NCBI RefSeq assembly: GCF_014650695.1
Contig: NZ_BMVL01000018.1
Location: 99,105-163,104, forward strand
Length of the DNA stretch: 64,000 nucleotides
Direction of reading: 5' to 3'
From: Streptomyces avidinii
Lineage (GTDB): Bacteria; Actinomycetota; Actinomycetes; Streptomycetales; Streptomycetaceae
The notes beneath the pieces are model-generated. The model was not told the DNA's origin and did not search any database. It worked only from the letters and a program-made list of their open reading frames with translations. Both the position numbers and the translations under genes were made by a program. Below are positions 8,843 through 16,892 of the stretch, one piece after another; position 1 is the stretch's first letter; every line of letters begins with the position of its first letter.

Positions 8843-8898
8843 ACGACGTGGAATGGCCCGGCCCCGGCAGTTGCCGGGGCCGGGCCATTCCACGTCGT
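8843..8898. terminator. Perfect 27-bp inverted repeat, probable bidirectional terminator
   Basis: Arms at 8843-8869 and 8872-8898 are exact reverse complements with only GT between them. It forms a very stable GC-rich hairpin centred between the convergent ROK and GntR genes, 29 bp after one stop and 25 bp after the other. Transcripts in either direction would fold it. There is no U-tract, as usual for streptomycete terminators. Confidence 0.85.
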
Positions 8899-8922
8899 TG
8901 CGCGCCGTTCCGTGCCGTGCGG

Positions 8923-9693
8923 TCAGGAGGCGACGCGCGGCTCGTGGGTGATCTCGACGTTGCCCGAGTCGCCGAAGGTGAGGCGGCAGGTGTCGGCGCG
9001 GTAGGTGGCCACCGAGACCGCCGCGGTGCCCGCGGCGGTGAAGTAGCGCGTGGTGACCAGCAGCACCGGGGCGCCGGGCAGGCGGTCCAGTTCCTTGGCG
9101 TCGTCGGCGCGGGCGGAGCCGAGCTCCACCGAGCGGTCCTGGCCGTCGAGCACCAGCCGCTGCAGCTCGCGCAGGACGGCGCGGGCGCGGGCCGGGCCGG
9201 CCGGGGCCTCGATGGCGGGCAGTCCCGGCACCGAGGCGGCCGGCACGTAGAGCAGTTCGGCGGCGACGGCCTGGCCGTGGGTGACCCGGGTCCGGCGCAC
9301 CGTGTGCACCGGCTGGTCGGCGGCGAAGGCGCCACCGGTACCGAGGAGCTTGAGCACGGCGGGCGTCGGCAGGGTCTCGGCCGCGTCCAGCGGCTCCCAG
9401 CCGTCGACGCTCTCGCCGGGCCAGCTGTGCTGCGCGCTGCCGACGGCGACGCCGACGCGCGGCGGGGCGACGGTGGTGCCGACGCCGCGGCGACGCTGGA
9501 GGCGGCCTTCGAGTTCCAGCTGCTCCAGCGCCTGGCGCAGGGTCGCGCGGGCGACTCCGAAGCGGGCCGCGAGCTCACGCTCGTTGGGCAGCACCTCGCC
9601 GACGGCGAAGTCCTGGTCGAGCGCCTCGCTGAGGACGGTCTTGAGGTGCCAGTACTTCGGCTCCGGCGCCGTTTCGAGCTGCGTGGTCCCCAC
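8923..9693 (-). CDS. GntR-family (HutC/UTRA) transcriptional regulator
   Basis: A 256-residue regulator. The N-terminal GntR winged helix (about residues 10-75) includes LPNERELAARFGVARATLRQALEQLELEGRL and the wing RRRGVGTTV. A UTRA-type effector domain follows, with HTVRRTRVTHGQAVAAELLYVP and a final strand pair. The GTG start at 9693 has AGGAGGAG five bases upstream; longer in-frame starts reach 9819 but run through the promoter. The gene is preceded by its own promoter (9785-9813), and a palindrome in that promoter suggests autoregulation. The family resembles DasR/HutC relatives that sense phosphosugars or similar small effectors; the effector here is unknown. Confidence 0.88.
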   Translation of the reverse strand: MGTTQLETAPEPKYWHLKTVLSEALDQDFAVGEVLPNERELAARFGVARATLRQALEQLELEGRLQRRRGVGTTVAPPRVGVAVGSAQHSWPGESVDGWEPLDAAETLPTPAVLKLLGTGGAFAADQPVHTVRRTRVTHGQAVAAELLYVPAASVPGLPAIEAPAGPARARAVLRELQRLVLDGQDRSVELGSARADDAKELDRLPGAPVLLVTTRYFTAAGTAAVSVATYRADTCRLTFGDSGNVEITHEPRVAS

Positions 9694-9784
9694 CCTGACT
9701 CCTCCTGCCATCGCTGCACTCGCCGTGTGTTTCAGCGGCAGTTCCGCGCCCTTGTTTATTAAAGGTTCCTGCACTATCCCTGCG

Positions 9785-9813
9785 ACGATAGGACGGCATA
9801 CCCCCTTGGTCAA
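9785..9813 (-). promoter_or_regulatory. Promoter of the GntR gene
   Basis: Reading on the minus strand, -35 TTGACC (9808-9813) and -10 TATCGT (9785-9790) are separated by exactly 17 bp. This is a good housekeeping-sigma promoter and gives a leader of about 85 nt before the GTG at 9693. Confidence 0.65.
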
Positions 9814-9819
9814 GACCAA
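9806..9819. promoter_or_regulatory. Palindromic operator resembling a DasR/HutC-type box
   Basis: TTGGTCAAGACCAA has perfect 6-bp arms around AA. It overlaps the -35 box of the GntR promoter. HutC-subfamily GntR regulators such as DasR bind TGGTCTAGACCA-like palindromes, so this is a likely autoregulatory site. It could also affect the hydrolase gene at 9980. Confidence 0.6.
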
Positions 9820-9979
9820 TGCTCGTACCTTTGCCGGGCAGAACGGGCATATGTATCAAGCCGTTCACGGGATGTTCTCGATGGCGCGGAAGGCTTGTAG
9901 TCAAGGGCTACCGGACGGTAATCATGGCGGTAGGCACTACTGACATCCTGTCTCGCACGCGCCAACGACGAGGAGCAGC

Positions 9980-10831
9980 ATGACCGCCACGGTCTCCTTC
10001 ACGATCGATTCGCCGCTCGGCCCCCACACCGCGACCGTCGCCTACGAGCGCAAGGGCGCCGGCGAACCGCTCCTCCTGCTCCACGGCATCGGCCATCACC
10101 TTCAGGCCTGGCACCCGGTGATCGACATCCTGGCCGCCGAGCACGACGTGATCGCCGTCGACCTGCCCGGCTTCGGCGCCTCGGAGCCCCTGCCCAAGGG
10201 CGTCCCGTACTCCCTCGGAACCGTGGCCCCGGCCCTCGGGGCGCTGTGCACCGCCCTCGGCGTCGAGCGCCCGCACGTCGCGGGCAATTCGCTCGGCGGC
10301 CTGCTCGCCCTCGAGATGGGCCGGAGCAACCTCGTCCGCTCGATCACCGCCCTGTCCCCCGCCGGTTTCTGGACCGAGGGCGAGCGCCGCTACGCGTTCG
10401 CCACGCTCCTCGCCATGCGCGCCGGCGCCAAGGCGCTCCCCCTCCCCGCCGTACGGCGGCTCTCGCGCACCGCCGCCGGCCGCGCCGCGCTCACCGGCAC
10501 CATCTACGCCCGCCCGTCCCGCCGCCCGGCCGAGGCCGTCGTCGCCGAGACCCTCGCCCTGCGCGAGGCCACCGGCTTCGAGGACACGCTGGCCGCGGGT
10601 GGTTCCGTACGGTTCACCGACGACGTGCCCGGCCTGCCGGTCACCATCGCCTGGGGCACCCGCGACCGCCTGCTGCTGCGCCGCCAGGGCGTCCGCGCCA
10701 AGCACACCGTCCCCGGCGCCCGGCTGGTACGACTCCCGGGCTGCGGTCACGTCCCGATGAACGACGATCCGGCGCTCGTCTCCCGGGTGGTGCTGGACAC
10801 GGCCCGCAGCGCACGGCTCGCGGTCGCCTGA
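9980..10831 (+). CDS. Alpha/beta hydrolase
   Basis: A 283-residue alpha/beta-hydrolase fold protein. The oxyanion region is LLLLHGIGHHLQAW. The nucleophile elbow is GNSLGG (Ser near residue 105). The catalytic His is in GCGHVPMNDDP near the end, and a plausible acid lies near GTRDRLL. There is no signal peptide. GAGGAG stands six bases before the ATG. It diverges from the GntR gene across 286 bp that hold the GntR promoter and operator, so co-regulation is plausible. The substrate is unknown; ester hydrolases and haloperoxidase-like enzymes share this layout. Confidence 0.85.
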   Translation: MTATVSFTIDSPLGPHTATVAYERKGAGEPLLLLHGIGHHLQAWHPVIDILAAEHDVIAVDLPGFGASEPLPKGVPYSLGTVAPALGALCTALGVERPHVAGNSLGGLLALEMGRSNLVRSITALSPAGFWTEGERRYAFATLLAMRAGAKALPLPAVRRLSRTAAGRAALTGTIYARPSRRPAEAVVAETLALREATGFEDTLAAGGSVRFTDDVPGLPVTIAWGTRDRLLLRRQGVRAKHTVPGARLVRLPGCGHVPMNDDPALVSRVVLDTARSARLAVA

Positions 10832-10832
10832 A

Positions 10833-10859
10833 CGGCCGAACCGGCCGAACCGGCCGAAC
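10833..10859. repeat. Three tandem copies of a 9-bp unit
   Basis: CGGCCGAAC is repeated three times exactly, beginning one base after the stop of the hydrolase gene. This is simple sequence, probably slippage-derived; no function is evident. Confidence 0.9.
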
Positions 10860-10988
10860 CACCCGGACAGATGAACGAATGAGCGGCTGACGGCTGTTCA
10901 CCCGCGGTTCGCGTGGGAGACGCGGCCGGGCCGGTGTGCGACGGCACGCTGGTCCGACCCGTCCTCGCCGGCCCCAGGAGACGTACCG

Positions 10989-12557
10989 ATGGCATCGATC
11001 CCGCACACCCGACGGTCCCTCATCGGCGGATCCCTCGCCCTGTCCTCCGCGCTGATCGCCGCTCCGGCCCTCGCGGTCCCCGCCTTCGCCCGCTCCGGCC
11101 GGCCCAATGCGCTCTGGGGCGTCCAGTCCGGCGAGATCACCGCCCACTCGGCCACCGTGTGGACCCGTTCCGACCGCCTGGCACGGATGTACGTCGAGAC
11201 CTCCCCGAGCGAGGCGTTCCGCTACGCCGTACGCCGCCACCGCGGCCCGCTCCTCGGCCCGTCGAGCGACTTCACCGGGACCACCGTCCTGCGCGACCTG
11301 CCGCCCGGCCGGCAGATCCACTACCGGGTCGTCCTGACCGACCCCGACGACCCCCGCCGCAGTTCCTCGCCGGTCCACGGCACCTTCCGCACCACCCCCG
11401 TCTCCCGCCGCCACGACGTGCGCTTCCTGTGGTCCGGCGACCTGGCGGGCCAGGGCTGGGGCATCAACCCCGATCTCGGCGGCTACCGCGTCTTCGAGGA
11501 GATGCGGCTGCGCAACCCCGACTTCTTCCTCTTCAGCGGGGACACGATCTACGCCGACGGGCCGATCAACGCCACCGCCCCCCTCCGCGACGGCACCGTC
11601 TGGCGCAATGTCACCACCGAGGAGAAGGCGAAGGTCGCCGAGACCCTCGCCGAGTTCCGCGGGAACTTCCGCTACAACCTGCTCGATCGCAGCCTGCTCG
11701 GCTTCAACGCCCAGGTTCCGGTCCTCGCCCAGTGGGACGACCACGAAGTGCGCAACAACTGGTTCCCCGGCCAGCTGATCGACGACCCCCGCTACACCGT
11801 CAAGGAGGCCGACACCCTCGCCGCCCGCGCCCGCCAGGCCTTCGGGGAGTACTTCCCCGTCACCGACCTGCGCGGCGGCCGCGCCGAGGGCCGGATGTAC
11901 CGCGTGATGCGGTACGGCCCGCTGCTCGACGTCTTCGTGCTCGACATGCGCACCTACCGCAACGCCAATTCCCCCGGCACCCGGACCGAGGACCCCGTCG
12001 GCATCCTCGGCGCCGAGCAGCTGGCCTGGCTCAAGCGCGAGCTCTCCCGCTCCCGCGCGACCTGGAAGGTGATCGCCGCCGACATGCCGCTGGGCATCGT
12101 CGTCCCCGACGGCGCCGCGAACTTCGAGGCCGTCGCCCAGGGGGACCCGGGCGCTCCGCTGGGCCGCGAGCTCCAGATCGCCGAGCTCCTGCGGCACATC
12201 AAGCACCAGCGCATCACGGGCACCGTCTGGGTCACGGCCGACGTGCACTACACCGCCGCGAACCACTACGCGCCCGAGCGGGCGGCCTTCACCGACTTCG
12301 CGCCGTTCTGGGAGTTCGTGTCCGGCCCGATCGGCGCCGGCGGCTTCCCGGCCGGGCGGCTCGACGCCACCTTCGGTCCGGAGACCGCCTACGTGCAGTC
12401 GGCCCCCTTCGCCAACATGTCGCCCTCGGAGAACCCCCCGTACTACGGCGAGGTCGACATCGACGGCGGGAGCGGGGAGCTCACCGTCCGGTTGCGCCGC
12501 CAGGGAGGGGACGTACTCTTCGCCCGGACCCTCCAGCCCGGACGCGTGGGCCAGTAG
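10989..12557 (+). CDS. phoD: PhoD-type alkaline phosphatase/phosphodiesterase, Tat-exported
   Basis: A 522-residue secreted phosphatase. The N-terminus carries a twin-arginine signal (TRRSLIGG, then a hydrophobic stretch and AxA cleavage sites near residues 27-35). The PhoD N-terminal beta domain (about 40-140) precedes a calcineurin-like metal site: FSGDTIYADG, WDDHEVRNNW and TADVHYTAANHY. PhoD enzymes hydrolyse phosphate mono- and diesters outside the cell using Fe3+/Ca2+. GGAGA lies eight bases before the ATG. No obvious direct-repeat PHO box was found upstream, so Pho control is not shown here. Streptomyces genomes often hold several PhoD paralogues. Confidence 0.88.
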   Translation: MASIPHTRRSLIGGSLALSSALIAAPALAVPAFARSGRPNALWGVQSGEITAHSATVWTRSDRLARMYVETSPSEAFRYAVRRHRGPLLGPSSDFTGTTVLRDLPPGRQIHYRVVLTDPDDPRRSSSPVHGTFRTTPVSRRHDVRFLWSGDLAGQGWGINPDLGGYRVFEEMRLRNPDFFLFSGDTIYADGPINATAPLRDGTVWRNVTTEEKAKVAETLAEFRGNFRYNLLDRSLLGFNAQVPVLAQWDDHEVRNNWFPGQLIDDPRYTVKEADTLAARARQAFGEYFPVTDLRGGRAEGRMYRVMRYGPLLDVFVLDMRTYRNANSPGTRTEDPVGILGAEQLAWLKRELSRSRATWKVIAADMPLGIVVPDGAANFEAVAQGDPGAPLGRELQIAELLRHIKHQRITGTVWVTADVHYTAANHYAPERAAFTDFAPFWEFVSGPIGAGGFPAGRLDATFGPETAYVQSAPFANMSPSENPPYYGEVDIDGGSGELTVRLRRQGGDVLFARTLQPGRVGQ

Positions 12558-12702
12558 GGCCAGCAGGGCATGAAAGGCGGCTGACCTGCCCGCAATCCGG
12601 AAATGGCCTGGAAAACTGGGTGAAATCGGCCAGATGGACACTTAACCAGTCGGTCACAGATCGTTCGTGATCACGCAACACCCCTGCGCCACAGTGGTGT
12701 GC

Positions 12703-14139
12703 ATGACTGACCGTAACCTCGCCCCCGCCCAGCGTCCCCACCGTCACCACTGGCGCCGCGACATCGTCGAACTCGCCGCACTGTTCTGCGCCGTCGCGGT
12801 CGCCGACGCCATCGCCAATCTCGTCGTGCACGGCCCGAGGGGCCCGATCATGCTGATCGCCTCGGCCGTCGCACTCCTGGTGACGGCGGCCTTCCACACC
12901 TGGTGGGCACGGCGCCACAGCCATGCGCCGCCGCCGCAGAGCACGGCGCCCAGCGATCCGACGGCGTCGGCGCCCACCGCCTCCGGCACGAGCGCGACCG
13001 CCAGCAGCACCGCGCTCTGGCGGATGCGCACGACCGTACGGGACGAACCGGGCTCCCTGGCCGCCCTCTGCACCGCCCTCGCCCGTAACAGTGTCGACAT
13101 CCTGACCCTTCAGACGCACCCGCTCCCCGAGGGCGGCACGGTCGACGAGTTTCTGCTGCGCGCCCCGCAGGAGCTGCCCTCCGCCGACCTCTCCCGGGCC
13201 ATCTCCCGGGCCGGTGGCCACAGCACCTGGATCGAGCGCGCCGACGCCCACGACCTCGTCGACACCCCGACCCGGGTCCTGGGCCTGGCCACCCGCACCG
13301 CCCTGGACGCCGCCGAGCTGCCCCTCGCCCTGCGCCAGCTGCTCGGCCGCTGCACGATCCACTCGATCCCGGCGACCACCCTCTCCGGCCGCCCCAACGC
13401 CGGTGCGGACGCCCCGGTCGAGGGCGTCCTGGAGACCACGGTCATGCGGCTGCGCGACCCCTCCGGCGGCGCGATCACCGTGGAGCGGCCCTACCTCCCG
13501 TTCACCCCGACCGAGTTCGCCCGGGCCCGTGCCCTCGTCGAACTCGACGCCCGGCTCGGTCCCCGCGTGCCGCGCAGCCAGGACGTGCTGACCCTGCCCG
13601 AGGGCAACGAGATCACCGTGCGCCGCGCCGACGGCTCCGACCTGGCGGCGGCCCGCGCCATGCACGACCGCTGCTCGGATCGCACCCTGTCGCTGCGCTA
13701 CCACGGGCCCGTCGCCGACGCCGACCGCTACCTCGGCCACCTGCTGAGCCCCCGCTTCGGCCGCACGCTCGCCGCGACCACCGCCTCCGGGAAGCTCGTG
13801 GCCCTCGGCCACCTGCTGTGGGACGGCGACGAGACCGAGGTCGCACTGCTCATCGAGGACGACTGGCAGCGCCGCGGCATCGGTTCCGAGCTGCTGCGCC
13901 GACTCATCTCGATGGCCGTCGAGGCCGGCTGCGACAGCGTGTACGCCGTCACCCAGGCCGCCAACACCGGCATGGTCGCCGCCATGCGCGGCCTCGGCCT
14001 CCCCCTCGACTACCAGATCGAGGAGGGCACCCTGGTGATCACGGCGCGGCTGGACGCGACCCCGGTCGGCTCCCGGCTGCCCTACGACCTACCCCGCGAG
14101 CTGCCGCACGAACAGCCGGCTCCCCGGCGCCACCGCTGA
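12703..14139 (+). CDS. Membrane-anchored ACT-GNAT fusion protein
   Basis: A 478-residue three-part protein. Two hydrophobic helices (about residues 18-60: IVELAALFCAVAVADAIANL, then IMLIASAVALLVTAAF) are followed by a Pro/Ser/Thr-rich linker (70-110). An ACT-like ligand-binding domain comes next (about 114-190, 'DEPGSLAALCTALARNSVDIL'). A GNAT acetyltransferase ends the protein (about 315-460, with acetyl-CoA loop QRRGIGSELLRRLISMA). ACT domains usually bind amino acids, so amino-acid-controlled acetylation at the membrane is the inferred role. The start MTDRNLAPAQ is chosen over a 12-residue upstream extension with no ribosome-binding site. CACAGT seven bases upstream may be a leaderless -10 box. 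Confidence 0.82.
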   Translation: MTDRNLAPAQRPHRHHWRRDIVELAALFCAVAVADAIANLVVHGPRGPIMLIASAVALLVTAAFHTWWARRHSHAPPPQSTAPSDPTASAPTASGTSATASSTALWRMRTTVRDEPGSLAALCTALARNSVDILTLQTHPLPEGGTVDEFLLRAPQELPSADLSRAISRAGGHSTWIERADAHDLVDTPTRVLGLATRTALDAAELPLALRQLLGRCTIHSIPATTLSGRPNAGADAPVEGVLETTVMRLRDPSGGAITVERPYLPFTPTEFARARALVELDARLGPRVPRSQDVLTLPEGNEITVRRADGSDLAAARAMHDRCSDRTLSLRYHGPVADADRYLGHLLSPRFGRTLAATTASGKLVALGHLLWDGDETEVALLIEDDWQRRGIGSELLRRLISMAVEAGCDSVYAVTQAANTGMVAAMRGLGLPLDYQIEEGTLVITARLDATPVGSRLPYDLPRELPHEQPAPRRHR

Positions 14140-14464
14140 GCGATCCTGCCCGGAGCCGGGACACTCCGCGGGTACCGGCTCCGGTCAGGATCCATCGGCA
14201 CCCGGCCGGATCGCGGGGATCCCGGGCCCCCCGCCGAACCCCACGGGCCCCCGCGGGATCCCACCGGCTCCCACGGACGGCGGGATCCGGCCAAACTCCG
14301 CGCGCCCACCCCCGCCGACTCCTCCGCCATGGGCATGAAGTCACTTGCGGGCAGGGCCGGTTGACCGATCTCCGCATGCGCCACCGCAGCCGCTCCGGCC
14401 CGCGTCAGCGGGCTGACGCCCATGGGTGATGACGGGAACGCATCCCACATACGAAGATGGCCGC
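14140..14464. other. Intergenic region with GGATC/GGGATCCC-rich sequence, no gene seen
   Basis: About 325 bases separate two genes on the same strand. After the hairpin at 14150-14184 the sequence is rich in GGATC, GGGATCCC and CCCACGG words up to about 14290, resembling the degenerate repeats at 36388 and 44881. The last 15 bases hold GAAGAT six bases before the next ATG, a possible leaderless -10 box. Confidence 0.5.
14150..14184 (+). terminator. Hairpin terminator after the ACT-GNAT gene
   Basis: CCGGAGCCGG (14150-14159) pairs perfectly with CCGGCTCCGG (14175-14184) across a 15-nt loop, starting 11 bases past the stop codon. This is consistent with a factor-independent terminator lacking a U-tract. 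Confidence 0.6.
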
Positions 14465-16168
14465 ATGTCAGAGATCCTCCACAACGGCAGCGCACCCCGG
14501 CTGCCCCGCCAGGTGGCCGACGCGTACGTCGACGACCTCATCGCCCTCGACCCGATCACGGGCACCTACCTCGGTGTCGCCGCGAGTTCGAGCAGGCTCC
14601 CGGACTTCTCCCCGGCGGGCCGCGCGGCCGTCGCCGAGCTCGCTCGTGAGACCCTCGCGCGCCTCGACGCCGCCGAGTCCGCGCCCGGCGCCGACAGCGA
14701 CGCCGAACGCCGCTGCGCCCGGCTGCTGCGCGAGCGCCTCACCGCCGAGCTCGCCGTCCACGAGGCCGACGAGGACCTGTGCGCGGTCAGCAACATCCAC
14801 AGCCCCGCGCACTCCGTCCGCGAGATCTTCTCCCTGACCCCCGCCGACACCGACGAGGACTGGGCGGCGATCGCCGAGCGCCTGCGCGCCGTACCGGCCG
14901 CCTTCGACGGCTACCGCGAGAGCCTCGGACTCGGCCTGGAGCGCGGCCTGTACGGCGGCCCCCGCGCCACCACCACCATGATCGGACAGCTCACCACCTG
15001 GGCCGGCCAGGACGGCTCGGAGGCGCCCTTCTTCGAGGGCTTCGCCGCCGCCGGTCCGGACTCCCTGCGCGCCGAGCTGGACACCGCGGCCGCCGGCGCG
15101 ACCGCCGCGGTCATCGGTCTGCGCGACTGGATGACCTCGGTGTACGCCCCCGCCGTCGAGGGCAGGCCGGACACCGTGGGCCGCGAGCGCTACGCCCGCT
15201 GGTCCCGCTTCTTCAACGGTACGGACCTGGACCTGGACGAGGCGTACGCCTACGGCTGGTCGGAGTACCACCGCCTGCTCGCCGAGATGAAGTCGGAGGC
15301 GGCCAAGATCCTCCCGGGCGCCGGCCCCTGGGAAGTGCTGAAGCACCTCGACGAGCACGGCGCCCACATCGAGGGCGTGGACGAGGTCCAGGCCTGGCTC
15401 CAGGGCCTGATGGACGAGGTCATCGAGAACCTCGACGGCACCCACTTCGAACTCGCCGAGCGCGTCCGCAAGGTGGAGTCCCGCATCGCCCCGCCGGGCG
15501 GCCCCGCGGCCCCGTACTACACCTCCCCCTCGGAGGACTTCTCCCGCCCGGGCCGCACCTGGCTGCCCACCATGGGCCTGACCCGCTTCCCCGTGTACGA
15601 CCTGGTGTCCACCTGGTACCACGAGGGCGTGCCGGGCCACCACTTGCAGCTCGCGCAGTGGACGCACGTGGCGGACCAGCTCTCCCGCTACCAGGCCACC
15701 GTCGGCATGGTCAGCGCCAACGCCGAGGGCTGGGCGCTGTACGCGGAGCGGCTCATGGACGAGCTCGGCTACCTCAAGGACGCCGAGCAGCGCCTGGGCT
15801 ACCTGGACTGCCAGATGATGCGCGCGGCGCGGGTCATCGTGGACATCGGCATGCACGTGGGCCTGCAGATCCCGGCGGACTCGCCGTTCCACCCGGGCGA
15901 GACCTGGACCGTGGACCTGGCTCAGGAGTTCTTCGGCCTGCACAGCGGCCGCCCGGCCGACTTCGTCGAGAGCGAGCTGACCCGCTACCTGTCGATGCCG
16001 GGCCAGGCGATCGGCTACAAGCTGGGCGAGCGCGCCTGGCTGCTGGGCCGGGACAACGCCCGGGCCGCGCACGGCGATTCCTTCGACCTGAAGGCCTGGC
16101 ACATGGCGGCGCTGTCGCAGGGTTCGCTGGGGCTGGACGACCTGGTGGACGAGCTGTCGAAGCTCTGA
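14465..16168 (+). CDS. DUF885-family metallopeptidase-like protein
   Basis: A 567-residue cytoplasmic protein of the DUF885 family, which has a thermolysin-like zinc site. The motif WYHEGVPGHHLQLAQW (about residue 380) provides HExxxGHH, and a downstream NAEGWALYAERLMDELGY provides the glutamate/tyrosine region. Related proteins occur across bacteria; activity is largely unproven and peptidase function is inferred from the motif. ATG at 14465 is preferred to 14426 because MSEILHNG is followed by the first conserved region. It ends 115 bp before a convergent rhodanese gene, with a strong hairpin between. Confidence 0.87.
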   Translation: MSEILHNGSAPRLPRQVADAYVDDLIALDPITGTYLGVAASSSRLPDFSPAGRAAVAELARETLARLDAAESAPGADSDAERRCARLLRERLTAELAVHEADEDLCAVSNIHSPAHSVREIFSLTPADTDEDWAAIAERLRAVPAAFDGYRESLGLGLERGLYGGPRATTTMIGQLTTWAGQDGSEAPFFEGFAAAGPDSLRAELDTAAAGATAAVIGLRDWMTSVYAPAVEGRPDTVGRERYARWSRFFNGTDLDLDEAYAYGWSEYHRLLAEMKSEAAKILPGAGPWEVLKHLDEHGAHIEGVDEVQAWLQGLMDEVIENLDGTHFELAERVRKVESRIAPPGGPAAPYYTSPSEDFSRPGRTWLPTMGLTRFPVYDLVSTWYHEGVPGHHLQLAQWTHVADQLSRYQATVGMVSANAEGWALYAERLMDELGYLKDAEQRLGYLDCQMMRAARVIVDIGMHVGLQIPADSPFHPGETWTVDLAQEFFGLHSGRPADFVESELTRYLSMPGQAIGYKLGERAWLLGRDNARAAHGDSFDLKAWHMAALSQGSLGLDDLVDELSKL

Positions 16169-16227
16169 CGGCCCGCCCGGTCGCCCCCGCGGCGGACGAC
16201 GGGCCACGGACGACGGGCCACGGACGA

Positions 16228-16269
16228 CGGACGGGCCGCTCCTCCCCCGGGGGACGAGCGGCCCGTCCG
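16228..16269. terminator. Bidirectional hairpin terminator
   Basis: Arms CGGACGGGCCGCTC (16228-16241) and GAGCGGCCCGTCCG (16256-16269) are perfect 14-bp complements, and the loop itself contains a TCCCCCGGGGGA palindrome. It sits between the convergent DUF885 and rhodanese genes. Two copies of a 14-bp GGACGACGGGCCAC-type repeat lie just before it. Confidence 0.8.
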
Positions 16270-16282
16270 CGTGGCGGGCACT

Positions 16283-16798
16283 TCAGCAGCCGCAGTCGTC
16301 CGAGTCCGTCGGCGCGGTCAGCGGGTCGGCCTCGGCACGCTGCTGGTTCCCCTGCCAGGTCTCGACCTCGAAGCCCTCGCGGATCCAGTACTCGATGCCA
16401 CCGAGCATCTCCTTGACCTGGAAGCCGAGTTCGGCCAGGGCGAGGGCGGAGCGGGTGCCTCCGTTGCAGCCGGGGCCCCAGCAGTACGTCACCACGGGGA
16501 TGCCCTTGTCCAGGAGCCGCTCCGCCTGCTCGGGAACGAGCGCGGTGGGCAGGTGGACGGCGCCGGGCACGTGGGCCTGGTCCCAGGACGGGGTGGAACG
16601 GGAGTCGACGAGCTGGAAGCCCAGCTCGGCGCCCTGCTCGCGGTGGGCCCGGAAGGCTGCGGCGACGTCCGAGACGTCCGCGTGGAAGGCCAGGCTCGCG
16701 GCGAAGTACGCGGCTGCCGCGGCCGGAGAGGCGGGCGGCACCCGCAGCACGGGATTGGTGGCGGCGGGGGCGGAGGAGGCGTTCTGCGTCGTCGTCAT
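16283..16798 (-). CDS. Rhodanese-like domain protein
   Basis: A 171-residue single-domain rhodanese, a sulfur carrier or sulfurtransferase fold. The active-site loop reads VVTYCWGPGCNGGTRSALAL, with the persulfide cysteine in CWGPGCNG; the loop is atypically long and contains a second cysteine. GFQLVDSRSTPSWDQAHVPGAVHLP is the usual N-terminal rhodanese strand. The C-terminus is TDSDDCGC, giving another cysteine pair that might bind metal. The start is MTTTQN at 16798: TAGATT at 16806-16811 is seven bases upstream, consistent with leaderless initiation, and excludes the MAM extension. It diverges from an Lrp regulator, which may control it. Confidence 0.87.
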   Translation of the reverse strand: MTTTQNASSAPAATNPVLRVPPASPAAAAAYFAASLAFHADVSDVAAAFRAHREQGAELGFQLVDSRSTPSWDQAHVPGAVHLPTALVPEQAERLLDKGIPVVTYCWGPGCNGGTRSALALAELGFQVKEMLGGIEYWIREGFEVETWQGNQQRAEADPLTAPTDSDDCGC

Positions 16799-16805
16799 GG
16801 CCAAA

Positions 16806-16886
16806 AATCTACGATCCGTTGATCACCGCCGGAAGTGGATTTCCCCGGCCTTTTCCTTGTCCGACCGGGGAATCCCCTGCTAGACC
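16806..16886. promoter_or_regulatory. Divergent leaderless promoters of the rhodanese and Lrp genes with an inverted repeat
   Basis: For Lrp, -35 TTGTCC (16857-16862) and -10 TAGACC (16881-16886) are 18 bp apart, and the -10 is six bases from the ATG. For the rhodanese, TAGATT is at 16806-16811 on the minus strand. Between them GGATTTCCCCGG (16837-16848) and CCGGGGAATCC (16865-16875) form an inverted repeat with one extra base. This is a plausible Lrp operator. Confidence 0.55.
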
Positions 16887-16892
16887 TGCCCC

